Below are positions 23,503 to 35,079 of a DNA stretch of 64,000 bases, piece after piece. Under the pieces are notes generated by a model. The model was given only the letters and a program-made list of their open reading frames with translations, did no database searches and had not been told where the DNA came from. Every line of letters begins with the position of its first letter. The stretch's first letter is position 1. The DNA is from Agapetus fuscipes (Eukaryota; Arthropoda; Insecta; Trichoptera; Glossosomatidae): the NCBI GenBank assembly GCA_951799405.1, contig OX637353.1:1488001-1552000 (forward strand), given 5' to 3'. Both the position numbers and the translations under genes were made by a program.

Positions 23503-23793
23503 GGCTGATTTATTTGGTGAGCGCTGTTTTTGTGTGTATCACACCTCAAGAGCCCTCTGCGAGCTTGGTCGACGCTGTAGAAAGCGCCAATTCTCAAGCA
23601 AGACCCAGTTGTTGTGAGGCTGGATGGACCTTTTGATGACCGGTCTTTGGTAAAAGTTTATGAATTTTTCAACCCAGCGAAGAGCAAATTTGAAAATATA
23701 AATGGTATATTTTTTGTGCTCCGCTGGGATTCGAACCCACAACCTTCCAGTTACGAGTCCGAAGTGTTACCACTTGGACTACGGACCGGTCCT
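23503..23793 (-). mobile_element. SINE family A, copy 2
   Basis: One of the best-preserved copies. Minus strand: ACCGGTCCGTAGTCC start, A-box-like TAGTCCAAGTGG, B-box GGTTCGAATCCC, GCGGAGCACAAAAAATATAC, then the conserved body and AACAGCGCTCACC 3' end. It sits between two inverted arms of the hammerhead-family repeat and so was inserted after or between them. The 67- and 72-residue frames in it are shadows. Confidence 0.9.
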
Positions 23794-23854
23794 GAGTGTC
23801 TGGGTGACCGGTATTATAGTTCGGTATACTGAAATTAACATTTTTAATTTGTAA

Positions 23855-24090
23855 TATTTGTAACCAACCTGCTCCTGAAGATGCCTCTTTAGGCGAAAAT
23901 GTTGGAGCACAAAAAATAAATTAATAAGTGAATTAAAACTATGTTTTACCCATTTGAATTTTTAAATAATAAAAAATGGACTTTTACTGTGTTAATAGAT
24001 CCACCCTAAAAATATATAAAAACTGTTCGTTTTTTAAAATTATTATTTTAAAATGAATGTTCACAATGTCAATACACAAATCCTTAAACT
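23855..24090 (+). repeat. Hammerhead-like core repeat, copy c (best preserved)
   Basis: At 23,871-23,908 the order is: GCTCC (arm of outer stem), CTGAAGA, a stem GCCT-CTTT-AGGC, GAAA, ATGTT, GGAGC (complementary outer arm). This is close to a type I hammerhead, with a minimal third stem and one extra U after the CUGANGA box. Downstream follow AAATAAATTAATAAGTGAAT, CCATTTGAATTTTTAAATAA and TTACTGTGTTAATAG, and near 24,055-24,085 the family end TTCACAATGTCAATACAC. Such ribozymes occur in Penelope-like element terminal repeats; that origin is inferred, not shown. Confidence 0.45.
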
Positions 24091-24205
24091 TCTTTGAAAG
24101 AGTTGAAAAAAGAACTATTTATTTTCAAGAGCACTTTATAATGTGGTGAAGATGTATGAGATTCAAGCATATTCATTATCACGACCGATAATAAAGGTTT
24201 ATCCA

Positions 24206-24462
24206 GTACCCTTAGTACGAGTTGCAAAACTTGAGAAAAGTTAAGTGTACCTACGGAAAATATGTGGAAAATATTAAAGAGTGATTTCTCCCAAAACCTG
24301 ACGTTTTTGTTTCTTACACTTTATGGTCTTAGCAAAAGAGTTACAGTGATGAAGAAAATCAATTTCAAACAAACAAAAACGGCAGATTTTGGGGGAAATC
24401 ACTCTTTAATAAATGCCGTAAACTTTACATTACTCAAGTTTTGCAACTCGTACTAAGGGTAC
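24206..24462. mobile_element. Foldback/MITE with long inverted repeats
   Basis: The outer arms GTACCCTTAGTACGAGTTGC and following AAAACTTGAG at 24,206-24,235 are repeated inverted at 24,433-24,462. Inner arms match too: TTAAAGAGTGATTTCTCCC near 24,273 against GGGGAAATCACTCTTTAA near 24,390. Together each arm spans about 95 bp with few mismatches. No ORF with a domain lies between; the 64-residue frame is a shadow. A clear target duplication is not evident. Confidence 0.85.
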
Positions 24463-25578
24463 AGTTAGCTACATGAAATTAGATCAAAGCGCGTGCTCCA
24501 TGGTATTCTTACCTCTCGGCAACAACAAAATTATTTCAGCTCAAAACTGTCTAGCCAAGTCTAGTTGAACTTTGCGCCAAAGAAGCAAGATGAAAAAAAG
24601 TTTACTCCTTCAATTCGGGGAGAATTCTAAGAAAAACTTATTTACAATTACAAGTAAGGCGTATTTACTTTGTTCATAAAATGTGCTTCTTCGAGAAAAA
24701 ATACCTTTGTATTAAGTTTGATGAAGAAGTCTAAAACAAAGTTAGGTTTTTCATAATTCATAAGTAAATCCTTTAAACGTCATTCAACGTCAGACGAAGA
24801 CAATTTGCTTACTCATTTACTACATTTAACCTTTGAAAATAAAATTCAGGATTTTTAGAAATTAAAAGTGCTTTCCTTACATTTTTTTCTTTTAAATTTC
24901 ACTATTAAATTTTAGGTGAACGACAAATGCGTTAATATATTTTTTACATTTGGAATATAAACTATTGTCATTGTAGTCCATGAATTTTTTCCGTATTAAT
25001 ATGCTTAAAAAATGTAGATACATTTTGTTTTACAAGATTGTTTGCCTTGTATTTTTTCACCTGTTTGTTATTTATTAATATTTTGAAACAATATTGTCTT
25101 ACCTGTTTTTTTGTATAGATAGGAAATGAATAGAACGTTCATTTATTAAAAAAATATTAATAAAGATTGTTATAAATGTTTAAAAAAATAAATGGATTTC
25201 TGTACACCGATCCGAAATGCTATTCATAGACGTAGAGAAAGCCCTCAATCGTATCGAGATTTTCAGCTCGTGCAACATTTCAGCAGCAGCTGCCAGTATA
25301 ACTGTAATGCGTATCCGATAGGAATTTTGCAGCCATCATACAAACATAAATGTTTATTTCAACATGATCAGTGAATCTTGCATATTTGTACAAAATATAT
25401 ACATAAATTATTTACTTTGAGATTATTGTGAATGTATTTAGAAAAACAACTTAAACGTTATTTTTCTACAGAATGTTTACTGAATGGTTGATCATTGTCT
25501 CTACATAGTTGTCTCCACTATTTTTCTTATTCCGGTGGTCTTATTCTAATTCCATCACATCACTTTTTTGATATACCG
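24463..25578. other. AT-rich unassigned DNA
   Basis: No domain-bearing frame, RNA gene or repeat partner is seen. Confidence 0.4.
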
Positions 25579-25581
25579 CAG

Positions 25582-25772
25582 AAAATATACCATTTATATT
25601 TTCAAAATTTCTCTTCGCTAGGTTGAAAAATTCATAATCCTTTACCAAAGACCATCATCAAAAGGTCCATCCAGCCTTACAGCAACTGGGTCTTGTTTAA
25701 GAATTGGTGCTTTCTACAGCGATGACCAAGCTTGAAGTGGGCTCTTGAGGTGTGATACACACCCTGATTTAA
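25582..25772 (+). mobile_element. SINE family A, copy 3, head missing
   Basis: The body starts within AAATATACCATTTATATTTT and runs through CTTCGCTAGGTTGAAAAATT, GGTCCATCCAGCC, CTGGGTCTTG and CTTGAGGTGTGATACACAC. The tRNA-like head with A and B boxes is absent, so the copy is 5'-truncated and cannot be transcribed from its own promoter. Confidence 0.85.
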
Positions 25773-25818
25773 CGGTGATTCAACCTTTAAGATGATTTAA
25801 AAAAATAGGCTGATTTAT

Positions 25819-26493
25819 TTGTATATTTACTTCGATCATCCTATTTCTCACCATTTTTGCTTTCTAATCAAGCTATTTATTCATCGAATATGCTTTTTTT
25901 CACATTTAAGCTTTAATTTAACGCGCTGTTCTATTGAATACTTGCTTTGCATACGTGTATTTTTTTGGATTATTACAAATAAAATAAAGATTTTTTTTTT
26001 TCAGGTTTGCTTTACGCGTATGAATGCTTTTAATTTTTTTTAAAGCACATTTAAGGAACGTTACATTTGCACCACGATCAATACATTAAATCAATTTATA
26101 AAAAAATCTAAATAAATAATAATTACCACAAATGATTGGATATCATTAAATTATGACGGTTATTTGGTTTTGATAAGAGGCGCCCATTTCTAAATCATGG
26201 CATCAGATTTTTTCACGTCACTTCAGATAAATAAAAATAATGCCGAGCATAAATCTTATACTTGAAAATTTATCAAAAATAAAATCTATGTACTTTTTCT
26301 TCAACGTCAAAATTCAATTGCCTTTCCTTAAACGCAGTCGCATGGAACCTTTTTACAAATCTAATAATCGTATTATATCGTTATATTTCACATAAATATA
26401 TCCAATATTATAGTCACAGTAAGTGTACAAATATTTTAAACGAAGCTTATTTCAGTCTTCATGTTCAACCAGAGATGACATTGTTTATAATAA
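25819..26493. other. AT-rich unassigned DNA
   Basis: A 74-residue frame at 25,819-26,043 is Phe/Ile-rich by composition only. Nothing else is recognised. Confidence 0.4.
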
Positions 26494-28306
26494 TCCTTAA
26501 TTATATTACCCTTCGTCGTCGTCTTTCGTCGTCGAGTTTCGATTTTCAAAATCAATGCCATCACAGCAGATGAAACACATTCATGAACTATGGCAAATTA
26601 ATTTTTGTATATATGCTGCAATGCTGCGAGCTTTCGCGTATGTGTTTAAAAATGTATGAAAACTTCTTTAAATATTTCTGTTTGTTCATATTGAAAATGT
26701 ATGGAACTATATTGACATCTAGCGGCAAAACGTGAAAGTTTTTTTTATATTTTCTTTTATTTCATGTAAATTAAAAAAAAAAAAAACTAAATAAAAATGG
26801 ATTTAAATCTGTAATCTAAGTTGCAAAGATATATAACATTTGAGATTCATATTACATGCAATCTAACAAGCAGACATGTATAAGTTCTAATCTAATCTAA
26901 TCTAAGCTGCAAAGATATATATATCATTTAAGATTTATATTAAATGCATTCCCACAAGCAGATATGTATAAGTTCCCGCTTACATATGCTGCATGTGTAC
27001 TTACAACATAACAGCCCATTCCAAATGAACATAAGCCCTGCAACTCTTGCCAACCTTCCCTGAAACAAAGGTGAAATTTGCAAAGTAAACCATTTTTTAA
27101 AGTATGGGTGGTCAGCCTGATACCAACCTATAAATCAAGAAAATTATTTTGTGTATTTCTTTACATAATCTAAGTTGCAAAAATACATACCATTTAAGAT
27201 TCATATTAAATGCATTCCCACACGCAGACAGGTACAAGTTCACGCTTACAAATGCCCAATGTGGACTTGCAAAATAAAAAAACTAATCTCAAATGAACAT
27301 AAGCCCTGCAACTCTTGCCGACTTTTCCTCAAACAGAGATAAAATTTGCATGGTGAACTATTGCTTACAGTATGGGTGGTCAGCCACATACTAACCTTTT
27401 AGTCAAGGAAATTATTTTGTTTAGTTCTATAATCTAAGTTGCAAAGATACATACCATTTGAGATTCATATTAAATGCATTCCCACAAGCAGACAGGTATA
27501 AGTTCGCGCTTACAAATGCCCCATGTGGACTTACAACATAAAAACCTAATTTCAAATTAACATAACCCCTGCAACTCTTGCCGACTTTTCCTCAAACAGA
27601 GATAAAATTTTCATGGTGAACCATTGCTTACAGTATGGGTGGTCAGCCACATACTAACCTATTAGTCAAGAAAATTATTTTGTTTAGTTCTATAATCTAA
27701 GTTGCAAAGATACATACCATTTGAGATTCATATTAAATGCATTCCCACAAGCAGACAGGTATAAGTTCGCGCTTACAAATGCCCCATGTGGACTTATAAA
27801 ATAAAAAACTAATCTCAAATGAACATAAGCCCTGCAACTCTTGCCGACTTTTCCTCAAACAGAGATAAAATTTTCATGGTAAACCATTCTCACAGTATGG
27901 GTGGTCAGCCACATACTAACCTATAAGTCAAGGAAATTATTTTGTTAAGTTCTATAATCTAAGTTGCAAAGATACATACCAATCGAGATTCATATTAAAT
28001 GCATTCCCACAAGCAGACATTTATAAGTTCGCGCTTACACATAATGCATGTTGACTTACAACATAAAAACCCAATCTCAAATTAATATAAGCCCTGCAAC
28101 TCTTGCCAATCTTCCCTAAAACACAGCTGAAATCTGCAAAGTGAACCATTTTTTAAACTATGGGTGGTCGATTTTCTTTTACAAAGGCTGCATGTTTTTA
28201 TTTTACATGTTTTCCGAATTTTAACGCGAGGAAACTATGCGCAATATACACATTTACCAAATATTAAGGGGTTGGGCTGCGTTGCAGCCAGGGGCAACGC
28301 CTCTAG
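26494..28306 (+). mobile_element. Helitron-like element 1 with internal satellite (5 units)
   Basis: The 5' end TCCTTAATTATATTACCC follows an A; the 3' end CTAG (28,303-28,306) is followed by T, as expected for A/T insertion without target duplication. Upstream of CTAG lie a hairpin GGCTGC-GTT-GCAGCC and an imperfect GGGGC-AAC-GCCTC. The first 320 bp (to about 26,814) and last 165 bp are nearly identical to element 2 at 45,178-52,243, whose flanks differ, so both ends are real boundaries. Between them is a tandem array derived from the LINE family 1 3' UTR. No Rep/helicase ORF is present: the element is non-autonomous. Orientation (5' to 3') is plus. Confidence 0.8.
26815..28170. repeat. Tandem array inside Helitron 1, about 263-bp units
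   Basis: A truncated unit at 26,815 (86 bp) is followed by five units starting at about 26,901, 27,169, 27,433, 27,696 and 27,958. Each begins with TCTAAGTTGCAAAGATA or a variant and ends with GGTCAGCC, ACTAACC and AGTCAAG. The whole unit aligns to the dispersed LINE family 1 3' UTR in antisense orientation. The last unit is diverged and runs into the Helitron 3' end at GGGTGGTCGATTTTC. Confidence 0.92.
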
Positions 28307-28307
28307 T

Positions 28308-29160
28308 AATAATAATTGGCCAATTTTTATATGACACAGTTTGTGGCACTAGCCACCCCAAGGGTGCTTTTATGTGTTGAAGCTTCTGTTAAACAAATGT
28401 GTCTTAAGAAATTTCCTGAAACTGCCAACACTGATCTCTGTTCTCAACTCCATAGGTAGACTGTTCCAGCAGGATGGACCAGCTGAACTAAAAGCCCTGT
28501 CTCCGAAACCGGTTCTGTTCCGTCGAAGTGGCAGTTGAAGCCAATTTACGGCGTCACTTGTGCAGAACGAAGAGTGCGTCGTTTTCCACCTATCTGGTCG
28601 ACTCAGCACAATTCACACAAGTATGATGGGGCAACTCCTCTGAGGGCGTTAAAAACAGAAACACATATTTTGTACTCAATCCTCTCTCGGACCCGCATCC
28701 AATGAAGGCGCTGCAACAGAGGAGAGACATGGTCAGTTTTTTGTCCCCCCAAATGCAATTTGGCTGCAGCATTAAAGGCAGACTGCAATCTAGACTGCTG
28801 AAACCTTGGAAGACCCAGAACAGACCATAGCAATAGTCCAGTCTCGACACAACGAAAGATGCAATGAGAACCTTAGCAGATTCAGATGTCAAACAGTTTC
28901 TGACCTATCTCAACTGCGTCAGGTGAAAGAAACAAGAGCTCACAGTCGAGCTTACTTGCGTAGTCATGGAAAGAGTGTTGTCAAGACGGACCCCAAGAAA
29001 CTTAATTGAGCTGGATGGATATACATCCAGGCCCATTATTTTGATTGGTGAATAGCCAAGCAAGTGTTTCCTACCAGGAGACGACATCAAGATGAATTCT
29101 GTCTTGTCTGGATTCATTCTAAGGCGACCCTTTGCCATCCACTCAGCCACAACTTCAATT
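28308..29160 (-). pseudogene. L2/CR1-type LINE reverse transcriptase C-terminal half, frameshifted
   Basis: On the minus strand, successive frames read in order as one ancestral protein: GRLRMNPDKTEFILM and IKFLGVRLDNTLSM (29,150-28,905), then TSESAKVLIASFVVSRLDYC (from 28,892), then SAFNAAAKLHLGG, DHVSPLLQRLHWM and RERIEYKICVSVFNALRGVA (28,833-28,603), then GFGDRAFSSAGPSCWNSLP and SFRKFLKTHLF (28,550-28,380). This is the thumb and C-terminal region typical of L2/CR1-type elements. The catalytic YADD block is not present. At least two frameshifts make it inactive. The 3' end reaches an ATT-type microsatellite (TAATAATAATT at 28,307-28,317), directly at the 3' boundary of Helitron 1. Confidence 0.85.
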
Positions 29161-31671
29161 TATATTGTGAAGAAGATACTTGTAGGTGCTTTCTTAATTA
29201 TAATAATCTGACTTATCCACCAAACTGTTGATGTGGTCCAGGGGATAAAAATCAGTGGATTCTAGCAAAAGGATCAGCCGCAGTTAAGTAGTGGTTACAG
29301 ACCTTGAAGATCACTGTGCAATTATTAGAAGACCGAGAGCAAGGTCACTGAATAGATTACCGTGTGGTTGAAGTTTTGGACTGGAAAATAAAAGTGTTGG
29401 ATACACACAGGTTGATGAACGAGGCCACAAGCAACTCAAGGTTGTTGAGCCGTGGAGATTTTGTGAGGAATTTATGCCTTTTGTTTTTTTTCCAATAAGC
29501 TAGAAATACTTATCAGTTTCATTTGTAAAATCTTTCAGCAGAAGAATGAAATCACACTTTTCCACTTCTTTACCAAATATAACTTGAGACAACTTGAGCG
29601 CTTTAATGAAAAATGTAACCTTGAAAAATTCTCAAGGTCGTTGGATAACTTTGACAATAAATATTTGTACACTACAGTCTGGAGTAAGAAGATGAAAAAT
29701 ATGAAAAGTTTGAGAATATAGTTACAGCTGTATAATGTAGTGCTGATTGCTGGGCTAGGATAAATATTTTTTTTGAGAAACTTTAATCCATGAACTTTAA
29801 ATAAACATAATTATACTCAGAATGAAACATTAAAGTTAAAATAAAACAATTAGGCAAGCACACTATCAATAAAAATGTGACAATCAAGCACGTTTAGAGA
29901 GAGTAATGTATAACATGATATTTTTACAAAATAAAGCAAACGATATGATATCGTGTTCAATTTATGGTATTTGCTTGCACATTTGTTTTTTCAGTCATTT
30001 GTAGTGTCAATTTTTCGACACAAATAATCAATACATCACAGACTGGATAGAGTTTTAACAAGGACAGAAACCACTCGCAGTACTTTGAAAGCGGAATCCA
30101 CATTTGGCATAAGTTAGGGGATGCGAGTACTCTGTCGGCTCAAAGGAAAAGGTAACCTAATAGTCGATATGACGGTCCTGGCTTGGCACAAATTGGGAGC
30201 AGGCGCACCAACTTTTCAGGCCAGTTTTCTTCCGTCCAATGATTGGATTTCAGCTGAAAGAAAAAAGGCTGATTTGATTTTCCCATTTACAAGTAAATAG
30301 TTGGAAAAAAAATGTAAAAAGGCTGGGCAGGTCAAATGGGCATTTCTTCTGAAAGTTGCGTGAATATTTTACAATTTGTACTGAAAAAGAATTCATACAT
30401 AAATAGTTTACGAATAAAATAACAAAAACTATTTTTTTCATTCTACGAGTGTTATTCAGAGTTAGCAGTAGTCTTAGATGATAGGTACCATTTTTTACTA
30501 TAAATTTCATGCCAAGAGAATAAAGCTGCTGTATTGTTATTTATTATAATTAGGATTATGAATTGTGCGCGAATAAATCATGCCACTAATATTTTTTGCA
30601 ACGATAGTTTCCTTTCCGATAAAATGGTGGGTTTTATTTTATTAAAAAAAATATCACTTGAGTCTACGATTTATTATAAATAATAGAATAATCTGATAAG
30701 CATAATTCTGAATAACATGATAAACAAAATGTCGATATACAATTTCCATAAGGAATAACTATAACGTTTGTTACAATCCATTGCCTGTATTTAATCTCAG
30801 TTGCAAATATATGAAAATATAATTTTATAGGCTCTCTTTCTGTAGGTACATAAACATGTAAGAACGCAAAAATTTACACTCCGACATGTTGCAACAATAT
30901 TTATGTAAGTAAAACAAAAAACTAAAATATTAAGTGAGAAGGACTCGCAAATCGGATCAAAATTAGAAAAATAACACTTTTTGCAGGATAAATGGTCAGT
31001 TTCAAGCCAAACTAATATTTGAACACGATTATATATTTTTGTATTAAAAAAAAACCCTTACTTTTTTACAAATAGCTTACAAAATGATGAAACGGTGAGC
31101 ATCACCTTTGCAAGCATTTACAACTTTCTAAACATGTCGAGTAAATAATAATTATAAAGCCGTAGAGCGTTTCAGTGCGGGAGGATTTCATATAAATGCC
31201 CCATCCGTTTCCTTTAATGCCTCCTTCAGCAGTAAAAGAAAGGACGCTAATAAAATCAGGGGCTGTAACTTACGACCTCAAAGTCGAGACCTGAAGGCGC
31301 AGGTTACCTAACAGCATTATCTACCTACTAGTAAACCCATATAATAATACACTTCACAAGCGATTTGCTACTGCCCACGGGCGCTTAACGTAGCAGCTAC
31401 TGTCTTAGATGTATTGTGAAAAACTAATGAAATTGAGTGTTCAATAGCTTTACATAATAAAAAACGTCGATTCTTTTAAACATGTTTATATTAAACTGTA
31501 CTGTGCTGGTTCTTCGGCATGAGGTTAATCACTAATAGGTACAATAAAATGCAACGACATAAAACTATTTATATTAGTATCAACTTATAAGTTTATACTA
31601 AGTATACAATTATATGAAATTTTACGACCACGGTGTAAGTATGTAGTTAAAGTAAGTGAGTTAAATGTTTC
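29161..31671. other. Unassigned DNA; balanced stretch at 31,150-31,400
   Basis: AT-rich, no supported ORF. The region 31,150-31,400 has higher GC and no repeat partner in the window, so it may be unique sequence. Confidence 0.35.
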
Positions 31672-32060
31672 ATACTGTTATGTAAATATTAGAATAGGTA
31701 TTAGTTATAGTTATAGGAATTCTGTATTATATTGTGTGGGTAGGAATCATTAAATAAAAATACTTGAAGCATCGAGAAATAATGATTACTACGCCTTTCT
31801 GGAACTGTCTTGCGAATATAGATCTAGATTATACTGTTTTGAAGAGTATAAGAAGGGTGCGAGTTGCTTGCAGAGCCAGTATCCTACGAGCTTTACAACT
31901 ACATTGAACTAAGTTAACCAGTGAACAGAAACCAAGTGTAATGGAATAGTCGAGACTATCTTTGTGAAAATAAATTATTAAAAGTGTAAAATAAACAACT
32001 GTATAAGAAGACCAGTATTTTTAATTGAAAGACTTTTGAACCCTAAATTCGTAACAATAC
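31672..32060 (+). mobile_element. Solo LTR with ATAC target duplication
   Basis: The element runs 31,676-32,056 (381 bp), starts TGTTATG and ends CGTAACA, giving terminal TGTTA/TAACA. It is flanked by the 4-bp direct repeat ATAC at 31,672-31,675 and 32,057-32,060. Inside are a TATAAG box near 31,847 and AATAAA signals near 31,968 and 31,988, in the order expected of a plus-oriented LTR. Size, ends and 4-bp duplication fit a Gypsy-like retrotransposon LTR. No internal region or second LTR is seen, so it is a solo LTR left by recombination. Confidence 0.7.
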
Positions 32061-33225
32061 ATAATAATGGAGAACTTTTTCCGTAGAGTTATGTTAGATC
32101 GTTGATTGTATATATTTTTTTTGTAACTTCACATCAGCATATTAAGTGTATCTGAACTTAGGTTATTCTGCTGTGATTTAATTTTTTTATTAATATCTCT
32201 ATTAAAAAAACATAAAACTAGGATTATTGTTGCCTTCTGGCTTCCATGGAGTGCTCACTGCTCAACCATTAAAATAGCCTTCATTTGCAATGGCATTCTC
32301 CGAGGACAATAGAGACCAAGTGAAGAAGAATTTCCAATCGTTTTGTCGACTCACCGCGTCAGTTAGGCGGCAGACAAAGCCTGCGATTCTCCACTTTATA
32401 GATCCGTTCACCGAACAGACTCGGAGTTTACAGACACCACGGGAATAAAGTCACAGAAAAAGTTCTTTAAAGCTTCACTTCTTCATTACTTATCCAAAGA
32501 GAGACTAGAATGATCTACAAGTATCTCATTCATCTCTTACATACCGAGATAGGAGTAATATGCATTTATTCAATATTTTTTATACAACTATGAATATAAG
32601 TCCTTGTTCAGTTCGTAAAACCGTGTATTTTGAAATTGAATTTTTAAGGTGGTGTTAATATTTCGACCATCTGATGATTTAATGGAGAAACTAAATCTGG
32701 ACTGGATGTTGATAAAATAATTGCAAAAAATTCAAATAATGCTAATTAAAAAAAAAAGGTTAAATAACTGGGTCGTTTAGGTCTCGGGTCGTTCTTAACG
32801 AGGTAAAATTCAATTTAACAGGTGACGCACCCTTTCAGGGTTGCGAAGACCTCTGGGGAGGCCTACAGGGTCTACTGGGACCCCGAGGCCTTTTGGGAAC
32901 CCTTCCAAGGCGTGGAGTAGAGAGAAAAGCCCACTGAGAGATATAATTTTAAAATACTCTGATGTGTCTTTTTTTCAGGGATTTTTTCATGTTGTATTAT
33001 TGTAAGGTAGTATAATGCAGTAGACATTTCATACACAAAATACAAACATGTGTATTTAAAGTTGCTTTCTCTTTCATCTAGGGTTGTAACAAAATTGAAT
33101 ATAAAATTAAAAAGAATGGTTCACATTTTTTTTTTTTTACTATGTAATTTTTACATATAAGTACTTGAAAATCAACTTATCTTATTACTGAAAATAAAAT
33201 ACATTTAGGGCCCGTTGCAGCAACA
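32061..33225. other. Unassigned DNA
   Basis: A GC-richer patch near 32,825-32,930 has no recognisable domain. The rest is AT-rich. Confidence 0.35.
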
Positions 33226-33911
33226 TCTATCTATAAATCTATAATCTAAGCTGCAAGGATATGTTAACATTTAAGGCTCATATGAAATGCATGCCTACAG
33301 ACAGGCATATGTAAGTTCGCGCCTACACATTCTGCATGTGTGCATACAAATAAAGAAAACCTCACATGGACATAAACCTTGCAACTCCTGCCGCCGTTCC
33401 CTGAACCGGAGTGGCATTGGCAAAAGTGAACCGATTTTTACAGCACGGGTGGTCAGCCTCGTACCAACCTATCAGTCAAGGAGCACAAAAAATTATAAAT
33501 GATTTACAGAAATTCATAATGAGACACATTACAAATTAAAATTAAAATAAAGTTAAATTAAAATTAAACTTAATATTACACTTAGAATTAATGCCCTAGC
33601 CGCCATTGTTGCAAATCAACCGCCATTCCTTTCGGTCCTTACATACTTCTTTCATTTCATTCAGAGTCATAATCTTTTTCATGCACTCTCTCCTTTTGTT
33701 ATGACTCTGAATATCCCATTCATTCGCTATTTCGGAAATTTGATCCATCCATACTTTTCTCGGTCTTCCCCTACCACGGCTTCCATTCATAGTTGCAGCG
33801 TACACTCTCTTCGTCAGTCTTTCGTCATTCATTCTTTCCATATGTCCAAACCATTTTAACAAACCCCTTTTGATTTTTATTTTTATACTTTTTCTTGCAC
33901 CACATTCTTCT
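33226..33911 (-). mobile_element. LINE family 1, 5'-truncated copy B
   Basis: Minus strand, 5' to 3': the last about 100 codons of the ORF (33,905-33,596), about 110 bp of AT-rich UTR, then the 3' UTR repeat (33,485-33,240) and a tail of the TATAGAT type at 33,226-33,245. The encoded end reads LKWFGHMERMNDERLTKRVY, GSRGRGRPRKVWMDQISEIA, EWDIQSHNKRRECMKKIM and VCKDRKEWRLICNNGG before the stop. That is the post-polymerase C-terminus of an RTE-like ORF2. The 3' UTR hairpin is degraded (CCCTGAACCGGAG). The copy starts at about 33,905, next to a second copy of CAGCCTCGTACCAACCTATC. Confidence 0.85.
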
Positions 33912-33934
33912 CAGCCTCGTACCAACCTATCAAA

Positions 33935-34790
33935 TCAGTATTTGAGTGACACATTAATTTGATTGCTTTATTCTGGTAATGACCTTGGTTAAATATTTCT
34001 GGGAAGTGGGTGATAATATGATGGAATTTGAACAGGAAATATGATGTACATCAGCTGATTTACGTATATGCAACCATTTTTTTATTTGAAAGGGATAAAT
34101 CACACTTAATTGAGTTTTTTGTACCATCAATTCATGAAATGAGAGCAGAATAAGTAATGATTATTTGTAGATTCTAACTTAGGTGGTAGGGATAGCAATC
34201 ATGCATGTTGTCATCAATCACGCATATAGTCAATCACGCATATATTCACATGCTACGAAACATCGATTGAAGTTCACCACTACTACTTTTACTTTTGTAT
34301 CACAATTTTTTTTGGAAGAGATAACAATCATTTTCGTTTTTATTTATTACATTATGACGCCATGTTTTAGTGTAAGTATGCACATACTCGTATGTAAATT
34401 TTGAGATAGGCTTTTTCCGCGACTACCTCATCTGCATTGACAAGCACCTACATAGATACCTGTATACTGCACTCACCCAGCGGCCACAACACTGCTACAG
34501 CCTTTGACGGAAAACCGCCAATTCCAAACATTTTATTTCATTTTAGTCATAGACTGCTAATAAGTGTACAAAAAAAAGTTATTGGATTTTAAACAGTTTT
34601 ATTTCTATTTTTCTTTTTCTTCTTGTATCAATGATTGAATGTTAAAATAATCAAGAAAAAAATAACATTGAAAAATGCAGAATGGTTTGCGGCTACCTTA
34701 CTGTACTGTCAATGCCAAACAGTACATACTTTTTAGCTATTAAAAACCTGCAAAATGGGAAATATATGTCAGAACTATTAATAAAAATAT
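33935..34790. other. Unassigned AT-rich DNA
   Basis: No supported ORF, RNA gene or repeat partner. Confidence 0.4.
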
Positions 34791-35076
34791 AAGGATGATT
34801 TATTTTGTGAGCACTGCTTTTGTGCGAACCACACCTCAAGAGCCCTCTGCGAGCTTGTTCGTCGCTGTAAAAAGCGTCAATTCTCAAGCAAGACCCAGTT
34901 GCTGTAAGGCTGGATGAAACTTTAGTGACCGGTTTTTGATAAAGGTATATGAATTTTTCACCCAACGAAGAGCGTCTTTGAAGACATAAATAGTATTTTT
35001 TTGTGCTCCACTAGGTTTGAACTCACAACCTTCGATTAACGAGTCAGAAGTGTTAACCACCAGACTACGAACCGGA
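34791..35076 (-). mobile_element. SINE family A, copy 4
   Basis: Near full-length. The head at 35,076-35,000 has CCGGTTCGTAGTCTGGTGG and a mutated B-box (GGTTTGAACTC on the plus strand side). The body and 3' end (AGGATGATTTATTTTGTGAG on the plus strand) match copies 1, 2 and 7. Confidence 0.85.
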
Positions 35077-35079
35077 CAA

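Noticed and set aside
23730..23793. Functional tRNA gene
   Set aside because: Pol III A- and B-box-like motifs are part of SINE A and B heads, followed by SINE bodies; the cloverleaf is not complete.
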